In this document: positions 56,901-64,000 of the stretch, piece after piece
Position numbering within the stretch: the stretch's first letter is position 1
How the letters are laid out: every line of letters begins with the position of its first letter
NCBI RefSeq assembly: GCF_001931685.1
Contig: NZ_MOOY01000001.1
Location: forward strand, 639,186 to 703,185
Source: Pararhizobium arenae
Lineage (GTDB): Bacteria > Pseudomonadota > Alphaproteobacteria > Rhizobiales > Rhizobiaceae
DNA length: 64,000 nt
Direction: 5' to 3'
Program-made: the position numbers and the translations under genes
Notes under the pieces: model-generated
Database searches by the model: none
The model's input: the letters and a program-made list of their open reading frames with translations, nothing else
Told to the model about the DNA's origin: nothing

Positions 56901-58508
56901 AGTGATGATGGCCGCCCGGCCGCACTTGGCTTCGAGCTTGAGGTTGACGGCCTTCGGATCGATGTGCGGCTGCCTGAAGGCGTCGAGGACGCGGGAAATT
57001 CCCTTCCCGCATCGTTGCTCGCGACGAGTAAGCTGAATTTCGCGCGTGACACTTTCAAAAAAGACCCGGACCTTCCTGCCGACCTAAATCAATTCCAGCG
57101 TGAATGGCTTTTCCAGATCATGGTCTCAGCGCTTTTGGCGGATGCCGCCAACACAGAGCGACCCTTGCCGGAGGTCGCTTCGGATGTGTTGAGCGAGCTT
57201 CGGTTCGAAGGCGTCTTTCACGACACGATGAGCGAGTTGTTCGGTGCGATGCCGCCTGTCGTTCCGGATGACGAGGACGGCGACGACGATGATCATGACG
57301 GAGCCGGAAACAGCGACGGCGTCGGCACGCGCCCGGCTCAACAGCGACGAGGACCGGGACGGCTGCAACAGGCACTTTCGAACCAGATCAGCCTACCGAT
57401 CGTTCGAGAACGTATGCGGATGATCGCGCAACTCCTTTGGGAACCGGATCCGGTCGCGTTCGGCGCATGGCTTCGGGCTGTCATTCTGGAAACGCTCGGA
57501 GAGGCGATGCTTCAGGCGTGCATCGCCGCTGCACCGCGGCACGCAACAGTCGACACACTTCTGGTCGACATTCGTGACGACCATGAGAGCGGCGAGACAA
57601 GCGTCTGGATTACAGAGGCGACACTGGGTGGGGCGGGCGTCCTCCAAGCGTTTGCCGAAAAATTCGCATCCGAACCGCATATTTTCCTGACGGCGCTCGA
57701 GGCATCTCTTGCTCCAACCGATCTCGAACTGGTTGATCCTGGCCTTCGCCAGATACTCCATCTTGCCCGCACTGACGCGAACGTGACGGGGGAAATTGCG
57801 CAATTGCGTGCCACCAACTCGCATGGCGAGCGCGCTGTTTTTTGGAAGACCTTGTCCCAGCGTCTTACACAACTGGGCGGTATCGATGTCAGCCATGCAC
57901 TTTCCGTATCCCTGAACATTCGCCTTTTGCGCGCCGGTAGCGGACCCCAACTGGACCAGCTTCTGCTTGATCTGCAATCTCACTGGGATCTCCTCGAAGA
58001 TCGATATTCAATGTCGATCGGGCTCAGGGAATTCGCTTACATTTGCAGCAAGGACGCGGCGTTGTCGTCGTCTGTTCGTTCGTTTCTGTCAGCGACGCTA
58101 CCAACGGCAGCGATCGGAAACGTCACGGTGCTAGCGGCCATCACCAGTTTGCTTTGGCCGCGGGCAGAGGAGGTGCGGCTACGCTCCCTTCAATCGTATA
58201 ATCCCTATCGGCAGGCGCGCACCACCGACCCGGCATTGGTCCGGCACATTGTGTTGACGAGGTCGACGCCAACGGTCGAACTCTCCGCCCCCGACTGGTT
58301 TGCCCAACTGACGCATGCCTTCGAAACGCATGGGGTTTGCCAGTTGGCCGCGGCTTCGGAAAATGCAGGGGCGCTGCGCGAAGCAATGGTGGTTCTCGCC
58401 GCAACGCCAATCAATGTCGGTGTCCTGCAGTTTTTCCCGGTCGTCGAACGTATCGACCGAGCATCCGGTCGCATCCTGTCCACTTTGACACTGCGGGAGC
58501 AAATCTGA
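53937..58508 (+). CDS. dpdJ: DpdJ, giant DEAD/DEAH-type helicase
   Basis: 1523 residues, the largest gene here. Walker A TAGTGSGKTIAF (181-189), DEVHTYEG (about 370), SATLGN, and a C-terminal helicase motif QRKGRAGRARAM. A zinc site is inserted between the first motifs (CPFLRCPTCANEL...CSRPECSG, about 280-320). The acidic linker near residue 1110 (DDEDGDDDDHDG) divides it from a second half without known motifs. Restriction-half motor protein. Overlaps dpdK by one base. Confidence 0.85.
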   Translation: MALSVNAAKLLDLIEAIEMRSLEWGFTDGFLSEGEVLALARSVVAAGNASAADDAIEELIAARVVFELHNPGGEIRLRSRFGEMMRLAAANRQLFPNKPWQGAPHLVSDFRVDRRPRRFPKRDRLPEAILTDHAAILASTPLRRDLFRSLTALPDMKLAAFQERAAVRLIVPTDDGGTIVTAGTGSGKTIAFYLPAMIRIGEAIGPDHWVKAVAIYPRTELLKDQLGEAFRMARTVAEALAQHERRQMRIGALFRSSPRRATEKELADKEWSRRGQDFVCPFLRCPTCANELIWRRADIETARERLSCSRPECSGVVSESEIVLTRERMQRQPPDILFTTTEMLNQRLSDPWMRGLFGVGLPQAKRPFFGLLDEVHTYEGISGAQAALTLRRWRHLLASPISWVGLSATLGNASHFFADLTGAHPDRVVEITPALTEYEEEGAEYQVLLRGDPTSRASLLSTTIQTAMLVPRLLDPPGGAGVSGAFGRRAFLFTDDLDVTNRLYDDLRDAEAYTIFGQPDNQRRPLAALRGDGGDAALRDVEGQRWRVCEDIGHHPLDRRLIVGRTTSQDAGVNQSANIVVATTALEVGFNDPTVGAVIQHKAPRGMASFLQRKGRAGRARAMRPITLTVLSDYGRDRAFYQAYEHLFDPALEPQNLPIRNPYVLKIQAVYAMFDWLAARTAGYEKAWQWDLLSRPQDDPSQAVQAVLARTKAILSDLIQGNQATIDDLARHLTSALGIDSAAANTLLWEPPRSLLLEAIPTLVRRLFRNWRLAFPSQIGEFDLKTDYHPLPDFVPRSLFSDLSLPEIKIILPPATANHAERVEMMPILQGLNQLAPGRVTRRFAPERGALSHWVSVDPSHPEQDCRISDYAEEHEFVGEFAGRFNDHASTAPVLVFRPWTVRLTKAARSDALPSSNARLAWQTDIVVNGDALNVPVPPRSSWRRLVGSIDFFLHRFRSSVSVRRFASTAHANVRTLQDDFPVTVHFKSDDGRPAALGFELEVDGLRIDVRLPEGVEDAGNSLPASLLATSKLNFARDTFKKDPDLPADLNQFQREWLFQIMVSALLADAANTERPLPEVASDVLSELRFEGVFHDTMSELFGAMPPVVPDDEDGDDDDHDGAGNSDGVGTRPAQQRRGPGRLQQALSNQISLPIVRERMRMIAQLLWEPDPVAFGAWLRAVILETLGEAMLQACIAAAPRHATVDTLLVDIRDDHESGETSVWITEATLGGAGVLQAFAEKFASEPHIFLTALEASLAPTDLELVDPGLRQILHLARTDANVTGEIAQLRATNSHGERAVFWKTLSQRLTQLGGIDVSHALSVSLNIRLLRAGSGPQLDQLLLDLQSHWDLLEDRYSMSIGLREFAYICSKDAALSSSVRSFLSATLPTAAIGNVTVLAAITSLLWPRAEEVRLRSLQSYNPYRQARTTDPALVRHIVLTRSTPTVELSAPDWFAQLTHAFETHGVCQLAAASENAGALREAMVVLAATPINVGVLQFFPVVERIDRASGRILSTLTLREQI

Positions 58509-59035
58509 TGCTCGGACCTTCACGTGACCTGCACGGTCCCGCCCAGTCGCGCGCGGTTCGCGACCTCCTTCAAAGCCTTTTCATAGCGGAATTGATCAGC
58601 CGTAGCCCGAAGCTTTGGTTTTTCTTTGCGTGGATTTCCGACATCGAGGTCATCGATAATTCTGCCCGACAGTTTGCGTCGATCCAACCGGACTGGCCGA
58701 GCGCGCCGATTAGATTATCGGAGGTGCTGCGGGCACTTCTCTCGCGCGGCCAGCAGGTCCGCCTGATCATTCGCGAGCACGGCCACAACGAATACTTCAT
58801 TGCGAAGTTACAGACATTGAAAGCAATCTTCGGAGATCAGGTGCGGTGGACGATCGAGAAGGATTTCCACGCCAAGGGCCTTCTCGGAGTCGACTATTTC
58901 TTGAGCGGGTCAATGAATCTCACGCTAAACGGAATATCGATTAACGGAGAACATCTCGTCCTCCGGACAGACCCTGCTTCAGTTGCAGAGCAGACGATCG
59001 AATTGGAGTCGCGGTGGGAAGGGCTCCTGAAATGA
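58508..59035 (+). CDS. dpdK: DpdK, phospholipase D-like nuclease
   Basis: 175 residues. A single HKD-type site, FHAKGLLGVDYFLSGSMNLT (H121, K123), typical of PLD-fold nucleases that work as dimers. The most likely DNA-cutting subunit of the system. Start ATG at 58508 overlaps the dpdJ stop; longer upstream frames are not supported. Overlaps the next gene as ATGA. Confidence 0.85.
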   Translation: MLGPSRDLHGPAQSRAVRDLLQSLFIAELISRSPKLWFFFAWISDIEVIDNSARQFASIQPDWPSAPIRLSEVLRALLSRGQQVRLIIREHGHNEYFIAKLQTLKAIFGDQVRWTIEKDFHAKGLLGVDYFLSGSMNLTLNGISINGEHLVLRTDPASVAEQTIELESRWEGLLK

Positions 59036-61170
59036 TCGGCTTGGATATCGCAGACGCACAATCGGTTCTTTCTGACCTCGAAACGATGTCGACGACCTCG
59101 ACCTTCGGTCCCGAGGTCGAGGACGTTTGCCGACAACTTCGTACGACGGTTGTCGATCCGGCATTTCCGGGTGCTCTTATTCCGACTGCGAATGCAGTCG
59201 GTCGGCTGCAAATCTTGGTTGCTACGCCAACGATGATGGCCTGGCGTCGGCTGTCGCCGGTCCTAAAGGCCTTTGCGGGACCGACCATGACGTCCTTCAA
59301 CGGTATCACCGCGCCACTCCCACCTGGCGAACCGGCAACTCAAAGGCTCGCGCAGACACTGCCGGCCGCGACCTGCGTCATTCAGATCCCGCAAGACCGC
59401 AAGAGTGTCTTGTCAGCTTTGCGCGCGCTCATGCGCGTCCGTGAAACGATCGCCCGCGCTCCCGATCTTCAATCCGCGGTCCTAGAACCGACAAGTTGGC
59501 TGCTGGCAAGGTTTCAAGACAACCTCAACGTCGGGCGTCGGGATGCTGCGACCGTCATTTTGGAACGGCTCAAGGATGAACTGCGTCTTGATGCGCTAAA
59601 TACCAAATTCCTCGAGGTTCAACTTCTTGCGGCGTTCGGCGACTGGGCAGCGATCGTCTCCCTGGCAGGCTTTGGCAGCTTGCGGCTCGCTCGCAGACCG
59701 CCCGCGATCACCGCACTCTTGCTGGAAGCGCTGTACCGCACGCATCTGTCGGATTTGTTCGATGCCGGCGATCGCGGCCGCGTCCATGACACCTACCGAA
59801 CGACCGTGCGCGACCTGGCTCAGCCAATGCTGTCTGTACCGTTGCCATCAACCCTGACACCCGGCGGCTTGAAACTCTACGCCCTAGAGAACCTGGTGTC
59901 GGCCTCAAGGTCAGATATTCAGGAAGCGCTTGCCGGCGAAAATTCGTCACTGGGATGGCTTGCTGATGAGTTGGGAACGCGCCCTGGCGCTATCGCGCCT
60001 CATCCGACCTTGAAGCCAGCGTCATCGCCCATCGACGATGCGCGTGCTGCGTTGGTTCAGGTGGATGCCGTCGAGGCTGTCGACAACGTTGCTGCGGCGT
60101 TGGCCGCCCTTGCAAAGCTCGCGCCGGCGGAACTCGCTTTGCTTCGGGATGCCGAGCCCTTCAGCACCGCCTTTCGCCTTATCGAGGTAAACGCTCCAGG
60201 CGGTGTGCCATCATCATGGATCGAGTGGCTCGAAAAGACGGCTGATCCAACCTTCACCAATGCTCTTGAGATAGCCCGTCACGGGAAAGATGAGTGGTCC
60301 GTTGGGTCGTCGACAAGCGATCCGTTCCAAGTTGCTGCGTTCGTGGCTGCTTTGAACCATGCGCAGGCCGACCAACTCGCGTCGGAAAGGACGGCGCAAG
60401 CGCTCCCCTTCCTCGTTGCATGGCTTCAGCAAGACCCTGCGTTCCCCGGCCCTACCATGGCGCCGGTCTATTCGAGCCTCCTTACCTTGTTTGCGCTGAA
60501 CTCCACGCGCGGTGGATCGGTTTATGAATCCAGCCAGGTATTGGTGGAAGCGCTCCTGACTGTCGGAATAGACGGCGCGGATTACTCATCACTTATCGCC
60601 GATATCGACGAGTTGGCAGGGCAGGCCTTTGGCGTCGATATGATTTACTGGGTTCTGGACACGATCGAAAACTTCATGCGGGCGAGCGCACCGGACGCTA
60701 AGATTCGTGAAGGCTTCCTTCACAGCATTCTTGCTCGAACGGCACCTCTTTACGGGCGGCTGAGCACCTTACAGCGGACAGCCGTAAGGCGTCTCGCCGG
60801 CGAACTTGGCTGGTCCCTGGAAGCATTCGGCGTGAACGTCGATTCCGAACCGAACGATGGTGTCAGCTATAAATTGGACGGGCTGCGGATCGCGATCTAT
60901 TCGTTAACAGAGACGTCGAGCCGCCAGGCCAAGAATGCCATAGAGGAAATGTCCCCGAATGTGGTCGTCGATTGTGCTGCAGATCATGGCGGATCGGCCC
61001 GTCTTAAGGCGATGGCTGAGAACGCAGACATTTTTGTTGTGACTTGGCTTTCCGCGAAACATGCCGCCACGGAGTTCATCCGCGAACACCGTGGCGATCG
61101 GACGCTATTATACGCGCAAGGGCGTGGCTTTTCGAGCATCCTTCGCGCGCTCGAGGAACACCTCAAATGA
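59032..61170 (+). CDS. dpdD: Last gene of the restriction operon, probable DpdD
   Basis: 712 residues from MIGLDIADAQ. The body is a long helical region without catalytic motifs. The last 100 residues form a compact alpha/beta domain (LRIAIYSLTETSSRQA, VVDCAADHGGS, ADIFVVTWLSAKHAA, YAQGRGFSSIL) that looks Rossmann-like. Position at the end of dpdE-K and length suggest DpdD; I could not confirm this by alignment. No gene follows on this strand except an integrase remnant. Confidence 0.6.
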   Translation: MIGLDIADAQSVLSDLETMSTTSTFGPEVEDVCRQLRTTVVDPAFPGALIPTANAVGRLQILVATPTMMAWRRLSPVLKAFAGPTMTSFNGITAPLPPGEPATQRLAQTLPAATCVIQIPQDRKSVLSALRALMRVRETIARAPDLQSAVLEPTSWLLARFQDNLNVGRRDAATVILERLKDELRLDALNTKFLEVQLLAAFGDWAAIVSLAGFGSLRLARRPPAITALLLEALYRTHLSDLFDAGDRGRVHDTYRTTVRDLAQPMLSVPLPSTLTPGGLKLYALENLVSASRSDIQEALAGENSSLGWLADELGTRPGAIAPHPTLKPASSPIDDARAALVQVDAVEAVDNVAAALAALAKLAPAELALLRDAEPFSTAFRLIEVNAPGGVPSSWIEWLEKTADPTFTNALEIARHGKDEWSVGSSTSDPFQVAAFVAALNHAQADQLASERTAQALPFLVAWLQQDPAFPGPTMAPVYSSLLTLFALNSTRGGSVYESSQVLVEALLTVGIDGADYSSLIADIDELAGQAFGVDMIYWVLDTIENFMRASAPDAKIREGFLHSILARTAPLYGRLSTLQRTAVRRLAGELGWSLEAFGVNVDSEPNDGVSYKLDGLRIAIYSLTETSSRQAKNAIEEMSPNVVVDCAADHGGSARLKAMAENADIFVVTWLSAKHAATEFIREHRGDRTLLYAQGRGFSSILRALEEHLK

Positions 61171-61275
61171 CTGGACTTTAAGTAATTTTTTGTGGCTGAC
61201 TTGAGACCGTCAGCGCCGAGCAGGCCAAGCGCTGATCGTCTACAGGGGGGTGAAGATTGGACGCCGATAAGGGGT

Positions 61276-61838
61276 CAACTGCGCGACCGCGCGATGTTTT
61301 TGATAGGGTTTGCCAGTAGATTCGACGTTACGAAACTGATGGGTTGGATCTGAAAGGCGAATCAAACCGAGGACGGCCGCGCTGGATCGATATCCTCTAC
61401 AAGGGAATGCTCGTCACTCTTCGCGGCAAAACCCGTTGGCGAGAGGTCGAGGTGGGCCACGGCTCACCTGTTGCAACCTGCCCGGTTGCCCCAATGGAGA
61501 CCTGGATAAGTTCGCAAAGCCTTCCCATGGCCCTCTCTTTTCGCCGCGCCGCGGGGCAAGGGAAGGATGTCTGGCCCGAGTAGCTAAACGACAAGGAGGT
61601 CGACGGGCGCGTGAAAAGGACCGCAATGGCTGTAGGCGTGCGCAGCGATCTCAGCGAGATTGAGCGGGCCTTCAAGTTCTCTGGCGATTCCCTTCGCGCA
61701 GGCCTTGCCTCCTCGGTCGAGGTCGACGAACGCTATGTCCAGAAACAGCTTGGCCATGCTCCCGCGGAGATGACTCGCAGATAACAGTGGCGGCGCGATC
61801 GCTTCCGCGTAAACCTTACAACGGCTTCCGGGCTTTAG
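61276..61838 (+). pseudogene. Tyrosine recombinase pseudogene with its catalytic Tyr codon replaced by stop
   Basis: Integrase-like sequence is scattered over two frames. QLRDRAMFLIGFA at 61276 is out of frame with WIDILYKGMLVTLRGKTRW further on, so a frameshift lies near 61340. The frame from 61344 then has a TAG at 61581 inside the homologous stretch and continues with SLRAGLASSVEVDERYVQ. The box II motif reads DSLRAG instead of HSLRAG. At the catalytic Tyr position (TRRYQRRRDRF in relatives) is TAA at 61782-61784, then the tail runs to TAG at 61838. Clearly dead; probably the integrase of an element at this site. Confidence 0.8.
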
Positions 61839-61888
61839 CTTGCCCTCCCCCATGCTAGTGGCCTTCCCGCCGGAGCATTCCTCGCGAG

Positions 61889-62875
61889 CTATGCTGCGTC
61901 TTTGAGCGACCGTCTGGAGAGGACGAACGCCTGAAATAATTGGCGCCAGTAGTTCATCGAATGTACGGAATTTTTCATTGCTGCGAGTAGCTCCGGGTGA
62001 TCCTCCAGCATCCTGCGGCTGGGAAAGGTATCCCCCGACAAACATGCGCATGCCTCTAGGACCTTTTCAACTGACCAAAATCCATTCGATTTCTTTTTCA
62101 AAGGGTAGTCGAGTTCCTGTGCCAGGCGTTCGCGCGGATATTGCTTTAGCGCCTTCTTCGCACTGCCGATGCCGTGGACATCCAATTCGCGGTAACTGGG
62201 GAAGTGGCCGATTGTGGCCGCGAGTGCTTCCACTTCCTTTCGGACATTCTCTGGCGACCAGTATCCGTGTTCTCGCATGCTGCGACCGGACCCGTGAACC
62301 GTTCCTTCTGTGCCAAGCTTGGCTGCAATAGAAGAGATTAGTTCTGCTCTTCGATCTGCATTCACCACCTCGTGAGGATGGATCTCGACAACCTGAAAGC
62401 CTGCTTCGAGATACAACGCGATTTTAGTTCTGAGCCTTTTGAAATAATCGAGGCTTCGTTGTGATTCATTCTCGCGGGTATACATGACGACCTCGACGAC
62501 GACATTTCGTATGATGAAGTCGGGAAAGGCTCGCTCGCCAGTATGAGAAAACTCGTGATGGATTAGAATTTCTTCTGGCTCCACACCCAAGTTCAGGAGG
62601 ATACCCTCATAGGCAGCCACCTCGCGGAAAGAATCAAGTGCAATGCCATTCGCCGTGACAGGCTTTTCCTTACCTGCGTCTACGGCGCGTCGTCCGAGGT
62701 CTTGGGACACACCATATTGCAGTAACTTGGATAGGTTCGTTTCAAGCCTAGAAGCCAAGAAATCCTCGAGACCCGACGTTTTGTTGAGGGATGAAATGGT
62801 CGAGCAACGCACCCTAGCGGAGTCACGCTTAGCTAGAGAATAGACTTCAAATCCACCAAGGGACTTATCCCGCAT
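61889..62875 (-). CDS. Unknown protein, possible nuclease with C-terminal DNA-binding repeats
   Basis: 328 residues. The middle has a nuclease-like pattern: EILIHHEFSHTGERAFPDF, then NVVVEVVMY (FPDF...VEV) and a later Tyr/Lys stretch (YFKRLRTKIALYL), reminiscent of a PD-(D/E)XK or Vsr-type fold. The C-terminal half repeats a WS.E.V..L......G..PS..EL unit (WSPENVRKEVEALAA, WSVEKVLEACACLSG), like DNA-binding modules of homing-type proteins. It stands alone on the minus strand between two integrase remnants. Function is inference. Confidence 0.55.
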   Translation of the reverse strand: MRDKSLGGFEVYSLAKRDSARVRCSTISSLNKTSGLEDFLASRLETNLSKLLQYGVSQDLGRRAVDAGKEKPVTANGIALDSFREVAAYEGILLNLGVEPEEILIHHEFSHTGERAFPDFIIRNVVVEVVMYTRENESQRSLDYFKRLRTKIALYLEAGFQVVEIHPHEVVNADRRAELISSIAAKLGTEGTVHGSGRSMREHGYWSPENVRKEVEALAATIGHFPSYRELDVHGIGSAKKALKQYPRERLAQELDYPLKKKSNGFWSVEKVLEACACLSGDTFPSRRMLEDHPELLAAMKNSVHSMNYWRQLFQAFVLSRRSLKDAA

Positions 62876-63148
62876 TATTTGGTTTAAAAAAAATACCCCG
62901 TAAATCCGACGATGTTCACCACCATCTTACAAACGGTGCGCCCTACGTGAAGCCGCCGCAAACTGATGAGAACCGCAGTCATGCCAGCCAGAGAGCGGCG
63001 GGTGGGGAAAATCCATCCGATCTTCAAAGAATTCGATTTTCGACAGACGCTACGGTGATGTCCGCAACGGGCCGAGCAGGGACAAGTCGTGATATCATCG
63101 GCCTTCCCAAACGGGAGACGAGGTGGGAGGAGCGAAAGGGGCTTTGTC

Positions 63149-63765
63149 ATGGACATTATGCTGCGTACCCGACGCCCTTGGAATAAAGGAATTTTGGTTG
63201 GTCAGAAGCGACCGCTTCAGCCTAAGAACATGTGGTCGATCCGCGTTCGACTTGAAATGAGAGGGGCGCACCGGGAATTGGCGCTCTTCAATCTCGCAAT
63301 CGACAGCAAGCTCCGCGCTTGCGATCTCGTCAGGCTTCGGGTCGAAGACTTGTGGTCGGGCAGTTCGATCAGGGACCGCGCCACCATCATCCAGAAGAAA
63401 ACCAAGCGGCCCGTGCAATTTGAGGTCACTGAGCAGACGAAGAATGCGCTCGCCGCCTGGCTTCCTTTCATTAGAAAAAATGGTGGCAGCTATCTGTTTC
63501 CCAGTCGCAGAAAAACCTCGCAGCATCTATCGACAAGGCAGTACGCTCGGATCGATCATCGATGGGTGGCTTCCGTCGGGCTGGAAGCCAGCGCCTATGG
63601 CACCCACTGAATGAAGAGAACGAAGGCAGCGCAGATATACAAGAAGACTGGCAATCTCCGGGCTGTCCAGATTCTGCTTGGTCACACAAAGCTCGAAAGC
63701 ACCGTCCGATACCTTGGCGTGGAGGTGGACGACGCGTCAGGATCGCTGAGCAGATCGAGCTATAA
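63149..63765 (+). pseudogene. Small tyrosine recombinase pseudogene (nonsense plus frameshift)
   Basis: Frame from 63149 reads RPWNKGILVGQKRPLQPK, then LFNLAIDSKLRACDLVRLR and YLFPSRRKTSQHLSTRQYA, all typical of small XerD-like integrases. A TGA at 63608-63610 interrupts the GTHS...RRT box. The frame resumes at once with KAAQIYKKTGNLRAVQ and LGHTKLESTVRYLGVEVDD (Tyr present). A one-base loss at about 63735 then shifts the tail, and RIAEQIEL followed by TAA at 63763-63765 lies in the next frame. Two lesions mean it is inactive. Confidence 0.82.
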
Positions 63766-63772
63766 GGCAAAT

Positions 63773-63795
63773 GACCACCGGCAATGCTGGTGGTC
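63773..63795 (+). terminator. Hairpin after the second integrase remnant
   Basis: GACCACCG, loop GCAATGC, TGGTGGTC form an 8-bp stem with one G-T pair, followed by TCCCTC. Confidence 0.45.
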
Positions 63796-64000
63796 TCCCT
63801 CGCGCCAATAGGAGACATGAACTGCTTCGGTATTGACGGCTGAAATGGGGCCGATTGCGGCCTGTCGGCTTCTGGGTGCAAGCAAACGAATGCTGACGAA
63901 CACTACGCCGCAGCACCGGTATCTGCTCACGCTCGAATGTTTACGCTAAAGGGCTGCGGACAGAGCGCGAGAGGAGCACTCCATTCGCTCGCGTAGCCCA
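63796..64000. other. Right edge, no gene seen
   Basis: The last 205 bp hold no frame with protein-like composition and a ribosome site. Confidence 0.3.

Noticed and set aside
61171..64000. Right attachment site duplicating the tRNA-Cys 3' end
   Set aside because: Read through the region without finding the T-arm/acceptor sequence again.
1..64000. CRISPR arrays, rRNA genes and complete insertion sequences
   Set aside because: No regular repeat-spacer pattern, no rRNA sequence and no intact transposase seen anywhere in the window.

Overview
The window looks like a chromosomal segment of an alphaproteobacterium of the Rhizobiales (Rhizobium/Agrobacterium/Shinella-like). The support is GC-rich codon use, the rhizobial type of LexA, DnaE1, RhlE and AsmA/DUF3971 proteins, and alphaproteobacterial SOS operators of the form GTTC-N7-GTTC. 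Assignments come from reading the sequence and from memory of protein families; no database search was run.

Positions 1-20.6 kb are core genome: dinB, an L,D-transpeptidase, dnaE, a membrane GGDEF protein, anmK, tyrS, a large AsmA-like protein, a Bcp-type peroxiredoxin overlapping a DUF455 ferritin-like gene, an M23 peptidase, a DEAD-box helicase and lexA. Three SOS operators are visible, before dinB, before lexA and before a 28-residue membrane microprotein next to dnaE. The microprotein has the size, topology and regulation expected of a SidA-type SOS division inhibitor.

A tRNA-Cys gene (20,969-21,042) marks the core/accessory border. From about 21.2 to 30.0 kb lies a prophage remnant on the minus strand: an endolysin, a nested spanin pair, a holin with a broken or shifted frame, and small phage-type genes. 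A plus-strand cassette (24.2-28.9 kb) sits inside it and carries a DUF6161 membrane protein, an unknown protein, two small secreted proteins with a shared cysteine-containing C-terminus, a SLATT-like two-TM protein and an RTX protein. From 30.3 to 36.1 kb is a small defence-like patch with a possible ADP-ribosyltransferase-fold protein, a DUF4145 protein, a Shedu nuclease and several unknowns.

Positions 36.6-61.2 kb hold what looks like a full 7-deazaguanine DNA modification-restriction (Dpd) island on the plus strand. The first operon makes and inserts the base: a YaaA-like gene (probable dpdC), two dpdB-like DGQHR genes flanking dpdA, then queE, queD, queC and a YhhQ-type transporter. After a 357-bp gap with hairpins comes the restriction operon dpdE-F-G-H-I-J-K-D, whose genes overlap or nearly abut. 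QueD/QueE/QueC make preQ0, DpdA/DpdB place it in DNA, the dpdC candidate would convert it to the amide form, and DpdE-K/D would act on unmodified DNA.

The right flank (61.2-63.8 kb) contains two decayed tyrosine recombinases, one with a stop codon where its catalytic tyrosine should be, and between them an unknown possible nuclease with tandem C-terminal repeats. The island therefore seems to have lost its own mobility genes within this window.
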